Assembly (NCBI RefSeq): GCF_963667685.1
Contig: NZ_OY763930.1
Span: forward strand, 741,001-805,000
Length of the DNA stretch: 64,000 bases
Source of the DNA: Maridesulfovibrio sp.
GTDB lineage: Bacteria > Desulfobacterota > Desulfovibrionia > Desulfovibrionales > Desulfovibrionaceae
Direction of reading: 5' to 3'
The notes below the pieces were generated by a model. It saw only the letters and a program-made list of their open reading frames with translations, was not told where the DNA came from and did not search any database. The position numbers and the translations under genes are program-made. Below, piece after piece: positions 1 through 9,398 of the stretch (the first letter of the stretch is position 1; every line of letters starts with the position of its first letter).

Positions 1-1404
1 ACGCTTTTCCGGCACCAGTGGAAAATCAGCTTCTTCCCGGTAGCGCTTTTCGGCAATAGTCCGGCTGGCCGGCATTTCAGTACCAAGCCATCCTGAGCTG
101 TCCCTAACCAGTCTCTGAATATAACTTACGCCAAGAAAAGCACGTGTAACTCTGGTATTGTCACGTAACTTACGCATGTCCTTAAACTCTGCTTTGGACG
201 AAACCTCACGGACCATTTTATCAAGACAAACCATTTTCTCCGGCATGCGTGCCTGCTCAAAAACTGCCGCGTGGTTGTTCAATATATGCCCCCGTTCGCC
301 GGCAGTGGCAGGGTCAATATAAAATGCTGCGTAAAGCCCTGACTGATCGTAAACAGAAAGATCAGATGAAAGATCAACTCCAACTCCGCAAGTCAAGCAG
401 GTAACATCGCGGTACCGGGGTAGAACATCCCTCTTGAACCATTCTTCGCTGTTGGAAGGATCGGTAATGGTTCTTTTATTCTCCGGTGCAAATTCTCGGA
501 TCGGAGAACGCATCATTGTTCCTGCCAGCAGTTCACTGGTCTGCATCCATGCAGCAACACCAAGCACTCCCTTAAAATCCCTGCGACGTCTCCGGGCCAG
601 AAGAAACAGACCTCGGTAGAGGCGGTCCAGTGTGGTTCCACCCTCTTCACTGGAGTCGAACATTATGTACTCATTAAAATTTCCGGGAAGGGTAAGATTA
701 AAAGGAGTGCGGATCAGGACCGACCCTGTATCGTTGCGCGGAACCAGAAAATCTGCGAGATCATGCCCGTCCGTGGGAAGCCATGCCATGGTTCCACCGA
801 TGGTAAGCATAGAACCCAGCACTTTCATATAATCAGCTGCAGCATCACCGAGCCCGCCAACACCTATGGAATACTCAGTCTGCGAAAAACCACGAGAAAA
901 AATATGCCCCTCATCGACACGCGAATGAAAGATCTCTGCAAGAGAACCTGTAACTTTCAAGTCGGAATGCGAGTTTTCACCAGGTACAAACCTGAAACTG
1001 CCTATGGGAGAGTCGGCTGACTCCATGCGATCCCAGTTCTCCAGAGCCTGATGTTCCCATTGTACGGACTGTAGAAATTCCATAGCCTCACTACGGGTTG
1101 GAAAAATATTAAGGGAACGGGTCATTCCGGCAGTATCAAGCACATTGCGACAGTATTGGCATAGCCCACAGATGGCAAGCGCTCCATTACGGCTGCGCAG
1201 GATCTTCATGGTCCGCACAATAAAGCGGATGCCGGCACTGCTCAAATACCGGACCTCAGCCATATCAAAAGCCATGCATGCAAGATTCTCATCAGCAAGA
1301 AGCTCTTTCAAGGTAGTGTCCAGCTCTCCAGCACCATAAGCGTCCACCCTTCCTCCCATTGAGACCACAACAGTATCTCCATGTCTGCGAACTTTTATAT
1401 CCAT
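1..1404 (-). CDS. STAS-domain protein, 3' end outside window
   Basis: An open frame runs from an ATG at 1404 to the window edge (468 codons, no stop), so the C-terminus is missing. A ribosome site (GGAGCAAGGA) lies directly before the ATG. Residues 1-110 look like a STAS fold of the anti-sigma-factor antagonist kind: they open with a MDIKVRRHGDTVVVSM strand and carry the YLSSAGIRF motif, whose serine pair is where such proteins are phosphorylated. The remaining 350 or so residues match nothing I recognise; they include a CLTCGVGVDLS stretch and no clear membrane segment. A role in partner-switching signalling is inferred from the STAS part only. Confidence 0.7.
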   Translation of the reverse strand, partial: MDIKVRRHGDTVVVSMGGRVDAYGAGELDTTLKELLADENLACMAFDMAEVRYLSSAGIRFIVRTMKILRSRNGALAICGLCQYCRNVLDTAGMTRSLNIFPTRSEAMEFLQSVQWEHQALENWDRMESADSPIGSFRFVPGENSHSDLKVTGSLAEIFHSRVDEGHIFSRGFSQTEYSIGVGGLGDAAADYMKVLGSMLTIGGTMAWLPTDGHDLADFLVPRNDTGSVLIRTPFNLTLPGNFNEYIMFDSSEEGGTTLDRLYRGLFLLARRRRRDFKGVLGVAAWMQTSELLAGTMMRSPIREFAPENKRTITDPSNSEEWFKRDVLPRYRDVTCLTCGVGVDLSSDLSVYDQSGLYAAFYIDPATAGERGHILNNHAAVFEQARMPEKMVCLDKMVREVSSKAEFKDMRKLRDNTRVTRAFLGVSYIQRLVRDSSGWLGTEMPASRTIAEKRYREEADFPLVPEKR

Positions 1405-1551
1405 TCCTTGCTCCTGTTCAACTCAACCACGTAATATGCTATCAGGTACAGAAACAGCATAGCCATAAGCACTGTGGGTTGTGAAGTTGCTTCTGGAAAA
1501 ACTGTACTATTTTTTGTGGCTCTGATAATTATGTTTATAAGAGGGAGAACT

Positions 1552-2232
1552 ATGAAAAAGAACTTTTATTTCACGGATGATTTCACCGAAAAATATAACG
1601 GTAAGCTCATCCCCACAAAAGAGGCGATAAAGTTGCTCATAGCAATGATGCCCGGAACATGGGTATCATCAGGTAAGGACTCGCCCTCAGCTCAAAGAAC
1701 ATTTGTACTTTTTGAGTCTCCCTGTCCTGACACTGAAGAGAAATCTCCATCTTTGGCAGAAGTTTGTATTTTTGCGGAAAGGCCGTCAGAATCTTTTATA
1801 GCCGAAAAAAACTTAAAAAATGAAAGGGAAATAAGTGAGGAAGAGTTTGTAAGAATTCTTGAAACCAAAAACGCAAAAGGCCATGTTCATTATATTTGTT
1901 TCAAGAAAAGTTCAGATGGTGAATTCTGCGCCATTTGCAATTGCTGCCCCGGTTGCTGCGGACCGCTCAAGTCCGGGAAAAGCAAAGTCCCCTTGCTTGT
2001 TCCTTCCGGTTATATCGCCGTTGTTAACCCGCGAAAATGCATAGGATGCGGGCAATGTATGGAATACTGCCCCTTCGGAGCAATGAACCTGCGCAACAAA
2101 CGGATGCGCATAGATCCCGAACGATGCATGGGATGCGGAGTGTGCACCAACAAATGCCGCAAAGATGCGCTTCGTCTTGCACGCAATAAAAAACATCCCG
2201 AGCCTTTCCTTACGGATAAATTTAAAGAATAA
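1552..2232 (+). CDS. Cysteine-rich 2[4Fe-4S] ferredoxin-type protein
   Basis: This 226-residue protein probably carries electrons in the cytoplasm. The start at 1552 was chosen over an in-frame upstream ATG at 1474 because GAGGGAGAA sits just before it and the extra residues look like noise. The C-terminal third holds two classical [4Fe-4S] motifs: CIGCGQCMEYCP (cysteines 163, 166, 169, 173) and CMGCGVCTNKC (192, 195, 198, 202). Before them is an unusual cluster, CAICNCCPGCC (126-136), which could bind a further metal centre. The first 110 residues are not recognised. It stands alone, convergent with the HD-GYP gene, so its redox partner cannot be named. Confidence 0.8.
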   Translation: MKKNFYFTDDFTEKYNGKLIPTKEAIKLLIAMMPGTWVSSGKDSPSAQRTFVLFESPCPDTEEKSPSLAEVCIFAERPSESFIAEKNLKNEREISEEEFVRILETKNAKGHVHYICFKKSSDGEFCAICNCCPGCCGPLKSGKSKVPLLVPSGYIAVVNPRKCIGCGQCMEYCPFGAMNLRNKRMRIDPERCMGCGVCTNKCRKDALRLARNKKHPEPFLTDKFKE

Positions 2233-2268
2233 AAAAAGATCAGAGCATTCGCAGGCCCGCTGCCATGG

Positions 2269-3375
2269 CTAGCCGTCAGGAAAAGTACGCCGCAACTCCA
2301 AAATCTCATCCAGATTTTCAAAAAACAAATCGGTCAAGTGCGGATCAAAATGTTTACCCTTGCCCATCTCGAAATAATCAATAATTTCTTCGATCGGCCA
2401 AGCCTTTTTGTAAACCCGTTCACTGCCAAGTGCGTCAAAGACATCCACAATTCCGATAATACGCCCGTAAATATGAATTTCTTCCCCGGCGAGCGCACGC
2501 GGATAGCCTTGCCCGTTCCACCACTCATGGTGCTCATAAGCAACAATGGCAGCGGCCTTAATGATGGGCCGCTCGGAATGTTTTAAAATTTCATGTCCAA
2601 TGGTGGTATGGGTTTTGATGATTTCAAATTCTTCGGGAGTAAGCCGTCCCGGTTTGTTCAACACAGTGTCAGGAATCCCGATTTTACCGACATCGTGCAT
2701 GGGAGAGGCAAGACGCAGAAGGTCAGCTTCTTCTTCGCTCAGGCCGTAACGGCGGGCAAGAATATAAGCAAGCTCGGCAACCCTGCGCACATGGTTCGCA
2801 GTTTCATTGGAACGGGTCTCCACAACTTCGCCAAGAGTAAGAATAACTTCCTTCTGGGTTTCAATAACTTCATCCTGAATAGCCATCAGTGCGTCCTGAG
2901 CTTCACGGCGCACCTTGATCTCATGACGCAGGTCCTTAGTCCTTCTCTCAACTTCAGCTTCAAGATGTTCTTTGTAACGGCGGTTTTCTTTGATCAGGCT
3001 GGCCCTTTCAAGGCCCTGTCCCAAAGCATGCTCCAGAATGTTAAGATCAACTATGGGCTTGGTCACGAAATCCCAGGCTCCAAGCCTGACCGCTTTGATG
3101 GCATCCTGAATAAGCCCTGCACCGGAAACTACGATGATCGGGGTATCAGGACTTTCAGCTTTCACATATTCAAGGACCCCGAACCCATCAACCTTGGGCA
3201 TATTCAGGTCTACAAGAACTGCATCCGGCTTTTCTCGCTGAAAAATCTCAATCCCTTCCTGACCATCACAGGCATCAATAGTGTTGAAACCGGAATCACT
3301 AAGATAGTCGCAGATTGTTTCCCGCACAAAGTCTTCATCATCGATTACAAGGAGAGTTAATTCAGAATTATCCAA
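2269..3375 (-). CDS. Response regulator with HD-GYP c-di-GMP phosphodiesterase domain
   Basis: The 368-residue protein has an N-terminal receiver domain with acidic pair D12-D13, phosphoacceptor D56 (VLVDLNMP) and conserved K106. A predicted coiled coil (about 110-170) leads into an HD-GYP domain with H227-D228 (MHDVGKIGIP) and the GQGYP signature at 288-292. The family (RpfG type) hydrolyses cyclic di-GMP, so phosphorylation by a partner kinase should alter c-di-GMP turnover. All key residues are present, so it is likely active. No cognate histidine kinase gene is adjacent. Confidence 0.92.
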   Translation of the reverse strand: MDNSELTLLVIDDEDFVRETICDYLSDSGFNTIDACDGQEGIEIFQREKPDAVLVDLNMPKVDGFGVLEYVKAESPDTPIIVVSGAGLIQDAIKAVRLGAWDFVTKPIVDLNILEHALGQGLERASLIKENRRYKEHLEAEVERRTKDLRHEIKVRREAQDALMAIQDEVIETQKEVILTLGEVVETRSNETANHVRRVAELAYILARRYGLSEEEADLLRLASPMHDVGKIGIPDTVLNKPGRLTPEEFEIIKTHTTIGHEILKHSERPIIKAAAIVAYEHHEWWNGQGYPRALAGEEIHIYGRIIGIVDVFDALGSERVYKKAWPIEEIIDYFEMGKGKHFDPHLTDLFFENLDEILELRRTFPDG

Positions 3376-3500
3376 TTGTTACCTCTGATCATTTATACTC
3401 TTAAGTATCAATATCCACCATTTGATTACAGACATAGCAAAAAAAGCTTCTATTTAAAACTGTTATTCTAAAAGTATAACATCTGCAATAAACAAAAAAA

Positions 3501-3527
3501 GGCACTGGAAAATAATTTTCCAGTGCC
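3501..3527 (-). terminator. Rho-independent terminator after ppiB
   Basis: A perfect 12-bp inverted repeat (GGCACTGGAAAA, 3501-3512, with its complement at 3516-3527) is followed on the minus strand by seven T residues (3494-3500). It ends the ppiB transcript. Confidence 0.88.
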
Positions 3528-3554
3528 TTGCCTACGTAATGATCGTTATAAAAA

Positions 3555-4064
3555 TTAATCTTCGAAACGCTTCATGGAAATTATGCTGATGGGATCAACC
3601 GGAACATCATCCATGGGTCCGTAAGACTTTGTTTTTACTTTCTTAATCTTTTCGACAGCTTCCATACCGTCAACAACCTTACCAAATACGCAGTAACCCC
3701 AGCCCTGAGGGTTCTTTCCAGTGTGGTCGAGGAAACCGTTGTCCTTAACGTTGATGAAGAACTGCGCGGTTGCGGAGTGGGGGTCCATAGTACGGGCCAT
3801 GGCCAGGGTACCCAGTTCGTTTTTAAGCCCGTTGTCAGCTTCGTTTTCAACAGGATCGTGGGTTTCTTTCTGTTTCATAGAGAAGTCAAATCCGCCGCCC
3901 TGAATCATAAAATTATTGATAACGCGGTGAAAAAGGGTTCCTTCATAAAAACCTTCGTCAACGTAACGCAGAAAGTTTTCTACGGTTTTGGGAGCTTCTT
4001 TCTCGAAAAGTTCAATCAGGACTTCACCTTCAGGTGTTTCCATCAATACCAAGGGATTGGACAT
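3555..4064 (-). CDS. ppiB: Cyclophilin-type peptidyl-prolyl cis-trans isomerase
   Basis: This 169-residue single-domain cyclophilin speeds cis-trans isomerisation of proline bonds during folding. It has the family landmarks FHRVINNFMIQGG (active-site Arg and Gln), the AMARTMDPHSATAQFFIN strand-loop with catalytic Phe, and WGYCVFGKVVDGM. There is no signal peptide, so it should be cytoplasmic. A GGAGGAATT ribosome site precedes the ATG. It has its own strong terminator and appears monocistronic. Confidence 0.95.
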   Translation of the reverse strand: MSNPLVLMETPEGEVLIELFEKEAPKTVENFLRYVDEGFYEGTLFHRVINNFMIQGGGFDFSMKQKETHDPVENEADNGLKNELGTLAMARTMDPHSATAQFFINVKDNGFLDHTGKNPQGWGYCVFGKVVDGMEAVEKIKKVKTKSYGPMDDVPVDPISIISMKRFED

Positions 4065-4112
4065 ATTTAATTCCTCCGATTTTTTATCTTACCCGCTATG
4101 GGGATTTCTGAT

Positions 4113-5399
4113 CTACATTAAAACAAAAAAGTACGCTACTCCGAGCATCATAAGCATCAAACTGGGGATGACAACCTTTTTCCATGCAGCCACCATGTCA
4201 ACTTTGAAGTATTCGCAGGTCAGCAGAAAGCAAATATGCAACGGCGAAGCCATAATCCCTGAAAACCCGCAGAACATGCATAACACTGCCCATGCAGGCA
4301 GCTGATCCTGCAGGCCTGAAGCCTGTACCAATCCGACCACAAGCGGCATGGCTGCGCCAACAAATGCCAGAGTTATCCCGGCAATGAAACCGACAAGAAA
4401 AGGAACAAACACTGCCGCAGCAATTAGTGCTGCCTCCCCGCCTGCTAAGCGGGCCAGCTCATCAACAACCCCGCAAGACCCGAGAATATCTTTGAAAACA
4501 AACACGCAGACAATCAAGAAGATCATATTCAGAAACCGTTTTTCCACCAGCAGTCCCCGAATAATCACCATTGATCCGGCATTTGCGAACATGGAGCAGA
4601 AGACCGCGCCCAGCAACGCAAGGACAATGCCCATCTCAAAAGGTATTCCGGGAAAAAAGAAGCTCAGTACGCTTTCAAAAACAAAGGCTCCCGCAATAGC
4701 AACAATCAGCGGAAGGCCTTCCTTTAAGACAACCCAGATATCACGGCTGCCGGCTGAAACATAAGTGCCGGTTCCATCCTCTTTTATGGGCAGAACCGAA
4801 GGCCTGAGATAGAAAAGATATCCCAGACCTATGCAGGCAAAAAATCCCGGAAAAGTGTAGCCGATAAATTCGAAAATAGTCATCCCGCACAATGATGAGG
4901 CGAGAATCATACCCGGATAAAGAGGCCATGCAAGCTCCCATACATGGCGGAACCAATAGTTGACGATAACCTTGTCCTTTCCGGATACATCAAGACCGCT
5001 CGCCGCCTCCTGAATCATGGGTGCGGAAAAGATTGCCCCACCCGGCATAGGCAGAAGACCGATAAGCGCTGGAAAGAAAACAAGCCGCAAACGCGGACTT
5101 CGCAAGTATCCGGTCATGGAATTCATAATCCTTCCCGCTTGCCCTGTTTTTTCAAGCAAACCGGATAGGATCATAATCAGGGCCACAATCAAAGCCAGAA
5201 AAATGGTTTTCTCATCCAGCAGAGCATCCGCGCTGACTTTAAGCACAGTTTCCATATTCATGGAGGTAAGCACGGCCAGCACACCGCCCCCGACCAGAAT
5301 GGAAAGGCCGACACCAAGTTTGAGCCGGATCCCGGCAAGCATGCATACAAAAACAAAAATAATCTTAAACAAAGGCAAAAGACTTTGAAGGAAATCCAT
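4113..5399 (-). CDS. DUF401-family integral membrane protein, probable permease
   Basis: The 428-residue protein is almost entirely hydrophobic, with roughly ten membrane segments, and resembles the DUF401 family, distant relatives of CitM/ion-transporter permeases. Typical features are the glycine-rich GLLPMPGGAIFSAP loop and a related GFSGIMASPLHICFLL element in the second half, suggesting an inverted repeat of two transport halves. The substrate is unknown. It starts 26 bp after the stop of the TPR GT-C gene on the same strand, so co-transcription is likely, but no good Shine-Dalgarno is seen before its ATG. Confidence 0.75.
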   Translation of the reverse strand: MDFLQSLLPLFKIIFVFVCMLAGIRLKLGVGLSILVGGGVLAVLTSMNMETVLKVSADALLDEKTIFLALIVALIMILSGLLEKTGQAGRIMNSMTGYLRSPRLRLVFFPALIGLLPMPGGAIFSAPMIQEAASGLDVSGKDKVIVNYWFRHVWELAWPLYPGMILASSLCGMTIFEFIGYTFPGFFACIGLGYLFYLRPSVLPIKEDGTGTYVSAGSRDIWVVLKEGLPLIVAIAGAFVFESVLSFFFPGIPFEMGIVLALLGAVFCSMFANAGSMVIIRGLLVEKRFLNMIFLIVCVFVFKDILGSCGVVDELARLAGGEAALIAAAVFVPFLVGFIAGITLAFVGAAMPLVVGLVQASGLQDQLPAWAVLCMFCGFSGIMASPLHICFLLTCEYFKVDMVAAWKKVVIPSLMLMMLGVAYFFVLM

Positions 5400-5425
5400 A
5401 CTATACCCCGAGGGAGGAAAAAAGG

Positions 5426-7141
5426 TTAGGGAATCAAAACCAAATTTTTACGCGCGATTTTGTTCTGCGGGTCTATCTGCAAAGCCTTGAGCAGCCATTC
5501 CTTGGCCTGAGCATTCTCACCACGCATGTAATAAAGCAAGCCCATGTTGATTATATGGTTTACATTCAGCGGCTCAAGTTCACTGGCTCTGCGCAGATCG
5601 GACAGGGCAGCATCTAAATCGCCCTGCTGCATATACACTATACCCCTGTTTCCCAGCGCCACGGCATAATCAGGATTCAGCTGTAAAGCCTTGCGGTAGA
5701 GCTCCAATGCCGAATAAGAATCACCTTTTCGGCTAAGAATTGCTGCAAGGCTGCTCATAGCTTTATAATGGGAAGGGTCAGCTTTGAAAGCTGCCTTAAA
5801 ATGTTTTGCAGCTTCGTTGAAATTCTTTTCCCGCTCCAGCAGGTTACCGTAATTGTAGTGCATGTGGTGGTTATTTGCAGTCACAGCCAGTGCACGAGTA
5901 TAGAGCGTCCTGCTGTCCTTCCAGTATTCGGTCTGGGTATAAGCCGCAGCCAATAATGAAACAATGGCAAACGCCCCCAGTGCAACAGCTGCTTTCCCCG
6001 GCACTCGTTTGGAATTAACAAGCCGGGCCGCACCAAAAACAATAACCATATAAATTCCCATAAAAGGAATGTAGGCATAGCGGTCAGCCATGGACTGATC
6101 CCCGACCTGAACCAATCCGATAACCGGAACAAGAGTTCCCAGATACCAGAACCAGCTCACTGCACCGAGAGGGAATTTCTTAACAAAGCGGACCGCAACG
6201 GCTGAGACTGCAATGAGAAAGACAGCAGCCAGAACGGGCTTCCAAAACGGAATTTCGTGCGGATAAGGATAAAAGACAGCAAGGTCGAACGGGGCAATCA
6301 TTTTGCCAAGGTAAGCAACCCAAGAAACAAGGGCATTTGAAAGGCGCAGACTTAGGGGGAAGGAATCCACACTCTGCATTGCCCCCCCGCCATGCTGGGC
6401 CATGACGGTCAGCACGGAAGAAAGCACGGAAAGCCCGAATAAGGGCAGCTTTTCCAGTATCAATTTACCAAACTGCACAACGGTGTTTTTCGCAAAATCA
6501 ACACGGTTCAGCGGCCAGACATCCAGCAGGACCAGTGCCGCAGGCAGGGTTACGACCATGGGCTTTGCCAGAATCCCCAGCCCGGTAAAGAAAAAAGTCA
6601 GCCCATAGGCGGCCGCATTCCTGTCCTTACCCCAGCCCAGCCAGCTGTGCATGGCACAGAGCCAGAAGAAGGTGGACAGCACATCCTTGCGCTCGGCAAC
6701 CCAGGCCACGGATTCCACATGAATCGGGTGAACGGCAAAAAGCGCGGCCACAAAAAATGACGGAACCAATCCGCCTTCTTTAAATCCTGATGTCGCCTTG
6801 ACCAGAAAGAAAAAAAGCAACAACACGTTGCAGAGATGAAAAAAGACGTTGACCAGATGGCGCGCCCCGTCCGAATTTCCGAACAAGGTAGTATCGGCCA
6901 TATGCGAAACCACTGTCAGCGGATGGTAGTTGGAAAGCTGAAATGTGCTGAACGCCCAACCTATATTTTCGGCTGAAATCCCCTGCATGACCCGCTGGTT
7001 GTTTGTTACGTAACTGCCGTCATCGTAAGTAACCAACTCGAAACCGCCGCACTGCGAGTAGATAATGAGGACCAGCACAGAGAGGATTGCCGCAGCAAAC
7101 AGGCTTTTCTTTAATCCGGTTTCAGCCTGAGAAACACTCAT
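5426..7141 (-). CDS. GT-C type membrane glycosyltransferase-like protein with TPR repeats
   Basis: This 571-residue protein has about ten membrane segments in residues 15-410 and four TPR repeats in the C-terminal 150. The first part carries hallmarks of the O-mannosyltransferase-like GT-C group: an early acidic pair (TYDDGSYV), LSNYHPLTVVSHM, and HPIHVESVAWVAERKDVLS. Such proteins move a sugar from a polyprenyl-phosphate carrier onto a protein or glycan outside the membrane. Its ATG overlaps the stop of the upstream GT2 gene by four bases, which fits one enzyme making the lipid-linked sugar and the next using it. The acceptor is unknown. Confidence 0.78.
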   Translation of the reverse strand: MSVSQAETGLKKSLFAAAILSVLVLIIYSQCGGFELVTYDDGSYVTNNQRVMQGISAENIGWAFSTFQLSNYHPLTVVSHMADTTLFGNSDGARHLVNVFFHLCNVLLLFFFLVKATSGFKEGGLVPSFFVAALFAVHPIHVESVAWVAERKDVLSTFFWLCAMHSWLGWGKDRNAAAYGLTFFFTGLGILAKPMVVTLPAALVLLDVWPLNRVDFAKNTVVQFGKLILEKLPLFGLSVLSSVLTVMAQHGGGAMQSVDSFPLSLRLSNALVSWVAYLGKMIAPFDLAVFYPYPHEIPFWKPVLAAVFLIAVSAVAVRFVKKFPLGAVSWFWYLGTLVPVIGLVQVGDQSMADRYAYIPFMGIYMVIVFGAARLVNSKRVPGKAAVALGAFAIVSLLAAAYTQTEYWKDSRTLYTRALAVTANNHHMHYNYGNLLEREKNFNEAAKHFKAAFKADPSHYKAMSSLAAILSRKGDSYSALELYRKALQLNPDYAVALGNRGIVYMQQGDLDAALSDLRRASELEPLNVNHIINMGLLYYMRGENAQAKEWLLKALQIDPQNKIARKNLVLIP

Positions 7142-7908
7142 AACTCATCCGCCTGTGCCCTCTGGGGCACATTTTTCAGAAAATCACTCTCGAACCAGCC
7201 AAGTCTGTGTGCCATGGTTTCACAGGAACAGCGCAGAACCCCCAGCCCGTAACGCACTGAGCGGGCAAAACTTATTGAAGAAGAATCGTCCATATAACGA
7301 GTCGGGCAGGTCACTTCGCCAATGTCGTAACCGGAAAAAATAATCTGGCAGAGCATCTGGTTATCAAAAATGAAATCATCGCTGTTTTCTTCAAACGGAA
7401 TGTTCTCCAGAAGTTCACGCGAGAATGCCCGGTATCCGGTATGATATTCCGAGAGGTGATAACCGACCAGCAGGTTCTGAAACCATGTCAAAACGCGGTT
7501 GGAAATATATTTATAAAGCGGCATTCCACCCCTGCGGGCACCTGTTCCGAGAATCCTTGAACCGAGCATGCAATCAAACACACCGTTAGCTATGGGCGAA
7601 ATCATGGCTGAGATAATCAGCGGGGTGTACTGGTAATCAGGGTGGACCATGACCACAACATCCGCGCCCATATCAATGGCGGTGCGATAGCAGGTTTTCT
7701 GGTTTCCGCCATAGCCCGTATTGCAGGCATGAACCACGGTCTTGATCCCCAGACTTTTGGCCTGTGAAACAGTGTCATCGCGGCTACAGTCATCAACCAG
7801 CAAAATCTCATCCACTATATCGGCAGGCAGTTCGTCCAGAGTCTTTTTCAACGTGGATGCCGCATTATAAGCAGGCATTACCATTACAACTTTTTTACCA
7901 TTAACCAT
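7138..7908 (-). CDS. Family 2 glycosyltransferase, polyprenyl-phosphate sugar synthase-like
   Basis: The 256-residue protein has the GT-A fold of family 2: VMPAYNAASTLKKTLDEL, then LLVDDCSRDDT binding the nucleotide, and an acidic MVHPDYQYTP segment in the DXD position of dolichyl-phosphate mannose synthases. It lacks the C-terminal membrane helices of the larger members, so it should be cytoplasmic or peripheral. It is the first gene of a minus-strand operon with the GT-C/TPR protein (four-base overlap) and the DUF401 permease. Inferred role: charging a polyprenyl phosphate for the downstream GT-C enzyme. Confidence 0.85.
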   Translation of the reverse strand: MVNGKKVVMVMPAYNAASTLKKTLDELPADIVDEILLVDDCSRDDTVSQAKSLGIKTVVHACNTGYGGNQKTCYRTAIDMGADVVVMVHPDYQYTPLIISAMISPIANGVFDCMLGSRILGTGARRGGMPLYKYISNRVLTWFQNLLVGYHLSEYHTGYRAFSRELLENIPFEENSDDFIFDNQMLCQIIFSGYDIGEVTCPTRYMDDSSSISFARSVRYGLGVLRCSCETMAHRLGWFESDFLKNVPQRAQADEL

Positions 7909-8107
7909 ATATAAATATTCTCCTGAAATTCACTGCCAAAATATATTTTTATTTCATTAAATTTTCTTATTCAGATACGAATGCAGGCTTACCACCAAAC
8001 CTGTAAGCGAATCAAGTTGAGTAAAGTACGGCTGTTGCCTGTGCTTCCGCTTTTTAGTAATCAAGCAGCAACTTTCTTATAAAATCTAGCAGACAGGGAT
8101 ATTTAAA

Positions 8108-8566
8108 ATGCAGGAAACCGAAATAAGGGAATACATCTATAAAATCATCATGGACAAATGTACTGAGGATGAAGAAGCCCGTCAGGATGCCATTGGTGAA
8201 TTCATCGCCATGACAATGCCCAACATCGATGAAGGAGCGGTCCGAAATATTAAGTCCATGATTCCTCCCATCACCGAGCTTTACGACAAATGGGCGAACA
8301 TGTTCGTCGAACGTCTGCTCGAAACCGTGCCCCGCAATCAGATTGAAGAACTTTGCAGCGGAACTGCCGATAACGATTCCGCTCTGATTCTGGTTTACAT
8401 CATGTTCATGGAATCCGAGCGTATGGAAAAACAGGTAGCTGAAGACATCACCTCTTTCGCCCCCACGCAGGATGACGAAGCGGGAAACATAGCAAGTGCA
8501 TACATCCGCTCCAAGCTGACAATTATCGCCGAAGAGCAGAAAATGAAAGACGCTACCATCCAGTAA
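8108..8566 (+). CDS. Acidic, helical protein of unknown function
   Basis: This 152-residue protein is not recognised. It is rich in Glu, Asp, Met and Ile, has no signal peptide or membrane segment, and reads as a bundle of amphipathic helices. It has only one Cys in the middle and no metal or nucleotide motif. It lies 11 bp before the DDAH-like gene, whose ribosome site (AAGGAG) fills the gap, so the two are almost certainly one transcript. Good codon structure and its own upstream spacing make it a real gene; a regulator or partner of the next enzyme is only a guess. Confidence 0.7.
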   Translation: MQETEIREYIYKIIMDKCTEDEEARQDAIGEFIAMTMPNIDEGAVRNIKSMIPPITELYDKWANMFVERLLETVPRNQIEELCSGTADNDSALILVYIMFMESERMEKQVAEDITSFAPTQDDEAGNIASAYIRSKLTIIAEEQKMKDATIQ

Positions 8567-8577
8567 GGAGATTTAAA

Positions 8578-9354
8578 ATGTTCAGCAATATCATTGTCAG
8601 AACCCCGGCTGAAAATCTTGGACAAGGGTTGACCGAGGCGGGACTCGGCTGCCCGGACATCCCCCTGACCCTTGCCCAGCACCGAGACTACATTAAATAT
8701 TTCGAACAGGCCGGGATCAAAGTTACCGTGCTTCCTGCGGTTGAGGAATATCCTGATTCTGTTTTTGTAGAAGATACCGCCGTGATGATCCCCCATACAA
8801 ACGGGACAGCAGCCTTCCTGACCTGTCCGGGAGCGGAGTCCAGAAGAGGCGAAGTGGATGAGATTCAGGCCGCAATAGCATCCCGGGCAGATGAAATAAT
8901 CCGCATGGAAGGCAGCGGACTCATGGAAGGCGGAGATGTGCTGCTCATGGGCAAGACCTTTTATGTCGGCATTGACACCAGAACCAATGCCGAAGGCTGC
9001 AAACAATTCACCAAGGCTGCCGCCCAATTCGGTTACAAGACAGTACCCGTGCCGTTTACCAACGGCATGCCGCACCTGAAGACCGAACTTTCCGCTCTGG
9101 ACGAAGAAACCCTGATCATGAGCGCACGCTTTGCAGAACGTGAAGAGTTCAGCGGATTCAAAAAGCTAATAGTACCGGAAGGCGAGGAATACTCAGCCAA
9201 CTGCCTGTTTATGGGTGACAGGCTTCTCGCGCCGGAAGGATTTCCCAGAACCGCCGAACTGCTTGAAAAAAACGGCTTCAAGCCTGATTTCATCAACATG
9301 TCCGAATTTCGCAAAATGGACGGCGGCCTGACCTGCCTGTCTTTGAGATGGTAA
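8578..9354 (+). CDS. Dimethylarginine dimethylaminohydrolase-like amidinotransferase-fold hydrolase
   Basis: The 258-residue protein belongs to the guanidine-modifying enzyme superfamily. It carries the acidic FVEDTAV segment (D66), the LMEGGDVL motif (E117, D120), H166 (GMPHLKTE) and catalytic C253 near the C-terminus (GGLTCLSLRW), the layout of DDAH. DDAH turns methylated arginine into citrulline plus an amine; bacterial relatives can act on arginine or other guanidines, so the true substrate is open. It follows the unknown acidic protein in a two-gene unit and ends at a strong terminator. Confidence 0.85.
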   Translation: MFSNIIVRTPAENLGQGLTEAGLGCPDIPLTLAQHRDYIKYFEQAGIKVTVLPAVEEYPDSVFVEDTAVMIPHTNGTAAFLTCPGAESRRGEVDEIQAAIASRADEIIRMEGSGLMEGGDVLLMGKTFYVGIDTRTNAEGCKQFTKAAAQFGYKTVPVPFTNGMPHLKTELSALDEETLIMSARFAEREEFSGFKKLIVPEGEEYSANCLFMGDRLLAPEGFPRTAELLEKNGFKPDFINMSEFRKMDGGLTCLSLRW

Positions 9355-9356
9355 TA

Positions 9357-9398
9357 AGAAATAGGGGATGCTGACCTTGATCAGCATCCCCTATTTCT
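9357..9398. terminator. Bidirectional terminator between convergent genes
   Basis: A perfect 18-bp inverted repeat (left arm 9357-9374, right arm 9381-9398, six-base loop) sits between the DDAH-like gene and the convergent gene on the minus strand, touching the latter's stop codon. Confidence 0.88.

Noticed and set aside
2593-3360. 255-codon plus-strand frame opposite the HD-GYP gene
   Set aside because: It is the antisense shadow of a clear response regulator gene.
8395-9075. 226-codon minus-strand frame opposite the DDAH-like gene
   Set aside because: It is antisense to a gene with all catalytic residues and shows no family features.
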